A stretch of 7,218 nucleotides of DNA from positions 2,689-9,906 of the forward strand of contig PMNG01000038.1 of assembly GCA_003162615.1 (NCBI GenBank). The letters are read 5' to 3'. Source of the stretch: Methanothrix sp. (lineage in GTDB: Archaea > Halobacteriota > Methanosarcinia > Methanotrichales > Methanotrichaceae). Shown here one piece after another: positions 7,037 through 7,218 of the stretch. Every line of letters begins with the position of its first letter. Positions within the stretch are counted from its first letter, which is position 1. The notes beneath the pieces are model-generated. The model made no database searches and had not been told where the DNA came from. It was given only the letters and a program-made list of their open reading frames with translations. The position numbers and the translations under genes are program-made.

Positions 7037-7218
7037 CTTCCCCAGTGATGGCTGCCTTCTGCAGCGGCAGATCCTCCGGGGTAAACAGGGTGCCATCGGC
7101 CCTGTAGATCTGGTAGTAATCCGGATGCTCCTCCACAGCCAACCCTTCGACCACCGGCCTCCCTATCAACCGCAGATAGGCTGGATTGATGTAGATTACA
7201 CTTCCCCCAGCATCGCAG
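7035..7218 (-). pseudogene. N-terminal half of the same PAS domain, in the other frame; 5' end outside window
   Basis: The frame is open to the right edge and reads CDAGGSVIYINPAYLRLIG, a classic PAS start with the conserved N-P pair, then a segment with YRADGTLFTPEDLPL and KAAITGEEV, the usual PAS middle. After GEEV the homology moves to the other frame (RGAQSEIIHR). This frame continues as unrelated residues to a TAG at 6921-6923. The two halves together make one ordinary PAS domain, so this is the upstream part of the kinase gene ending at 5665 and not a separate gene. A start could be placed at TTG 7169, but the PAS homology begins before it, so the true start is beyond the window. Further PAS or membrane domains may lie upstream. 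Confidence 0.75.

Noticed and set aside
7026..7040. Programmed -1 frameshifting at the PAS break
   Set aside because: No X XXY YYZ slippery heptamer sits in the correct frame, and sensor kinases are not known to use programmed shifting. Mutation or sequencing error is more likely.

Overview
The window carries a minus-strand array of sensory histidine kinase genes, followed at its left end by the start of an ABC-transporter substrate-binding protein. All convincing coding sequence is on the minus strand, so genes read from right to left. The style suggests a methanogenic or related archaeon of the Methanosarcina/Methanothrix/Methanocella type: multi-PAS hybrid kinases with ITERK linkers, an NMT1/THI5-like binding protein with an uncleaved-looking signal anchor, and few strong Shine-Dalgarno sites. 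This is inference from protein style; a bacterium is not excluded.

Layout, in the direction of transcription. (1) 7218-5665: a hybrid kinase whose 5' end lies outside the window. It has a PAS domain, HisKA, HATPase_c and a receiver (REC). The PAS is split between two reading frames near 7026-7040, so the gene as given is frameshifted. (2) 5611-3458: a soluble protein of about five PAS domains with two coiled-coil linkers. It stops exactly where a kinase core should begin. (3) 3462-2980: in another frame, the last strand of an HATPase_c domain and a complete REC. Items 2 and 3 are evidently one former hybrid kinase that lost its HisKA and nearly all of its ATPase domain (about 0.75-0.85 kb) and is now out of frame at the join. 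(4) 2849-435: an intact membrane hybrid kinase with six TM segments, PAS, HisKA, HATPase_c and REC. (5) 239-1: the N-terminus of a substrate-binding protein, cut by the window edge.

The kinases are clearly paralogous. Their REC domains, and the kinase cores that remain, are close copies, so the block looks like a tandem family expansion with decay. Only the 2849-435 gene is complete and intact. The central gene retains sensing and receiver parts but no kinase, so at most it could bind signals or accept phosphate from a neighbour. I see no RNA gene, CRISPR array, insertion sequence or novel defence-type system. The most notable content is the kinase-deleted gene, the second frameshift, and an internal 882-bp-period duplication in the PAS array. 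Sequencing or assembly error remains a live alternative for both frame breaks, since each is one base from being restored modulo three.
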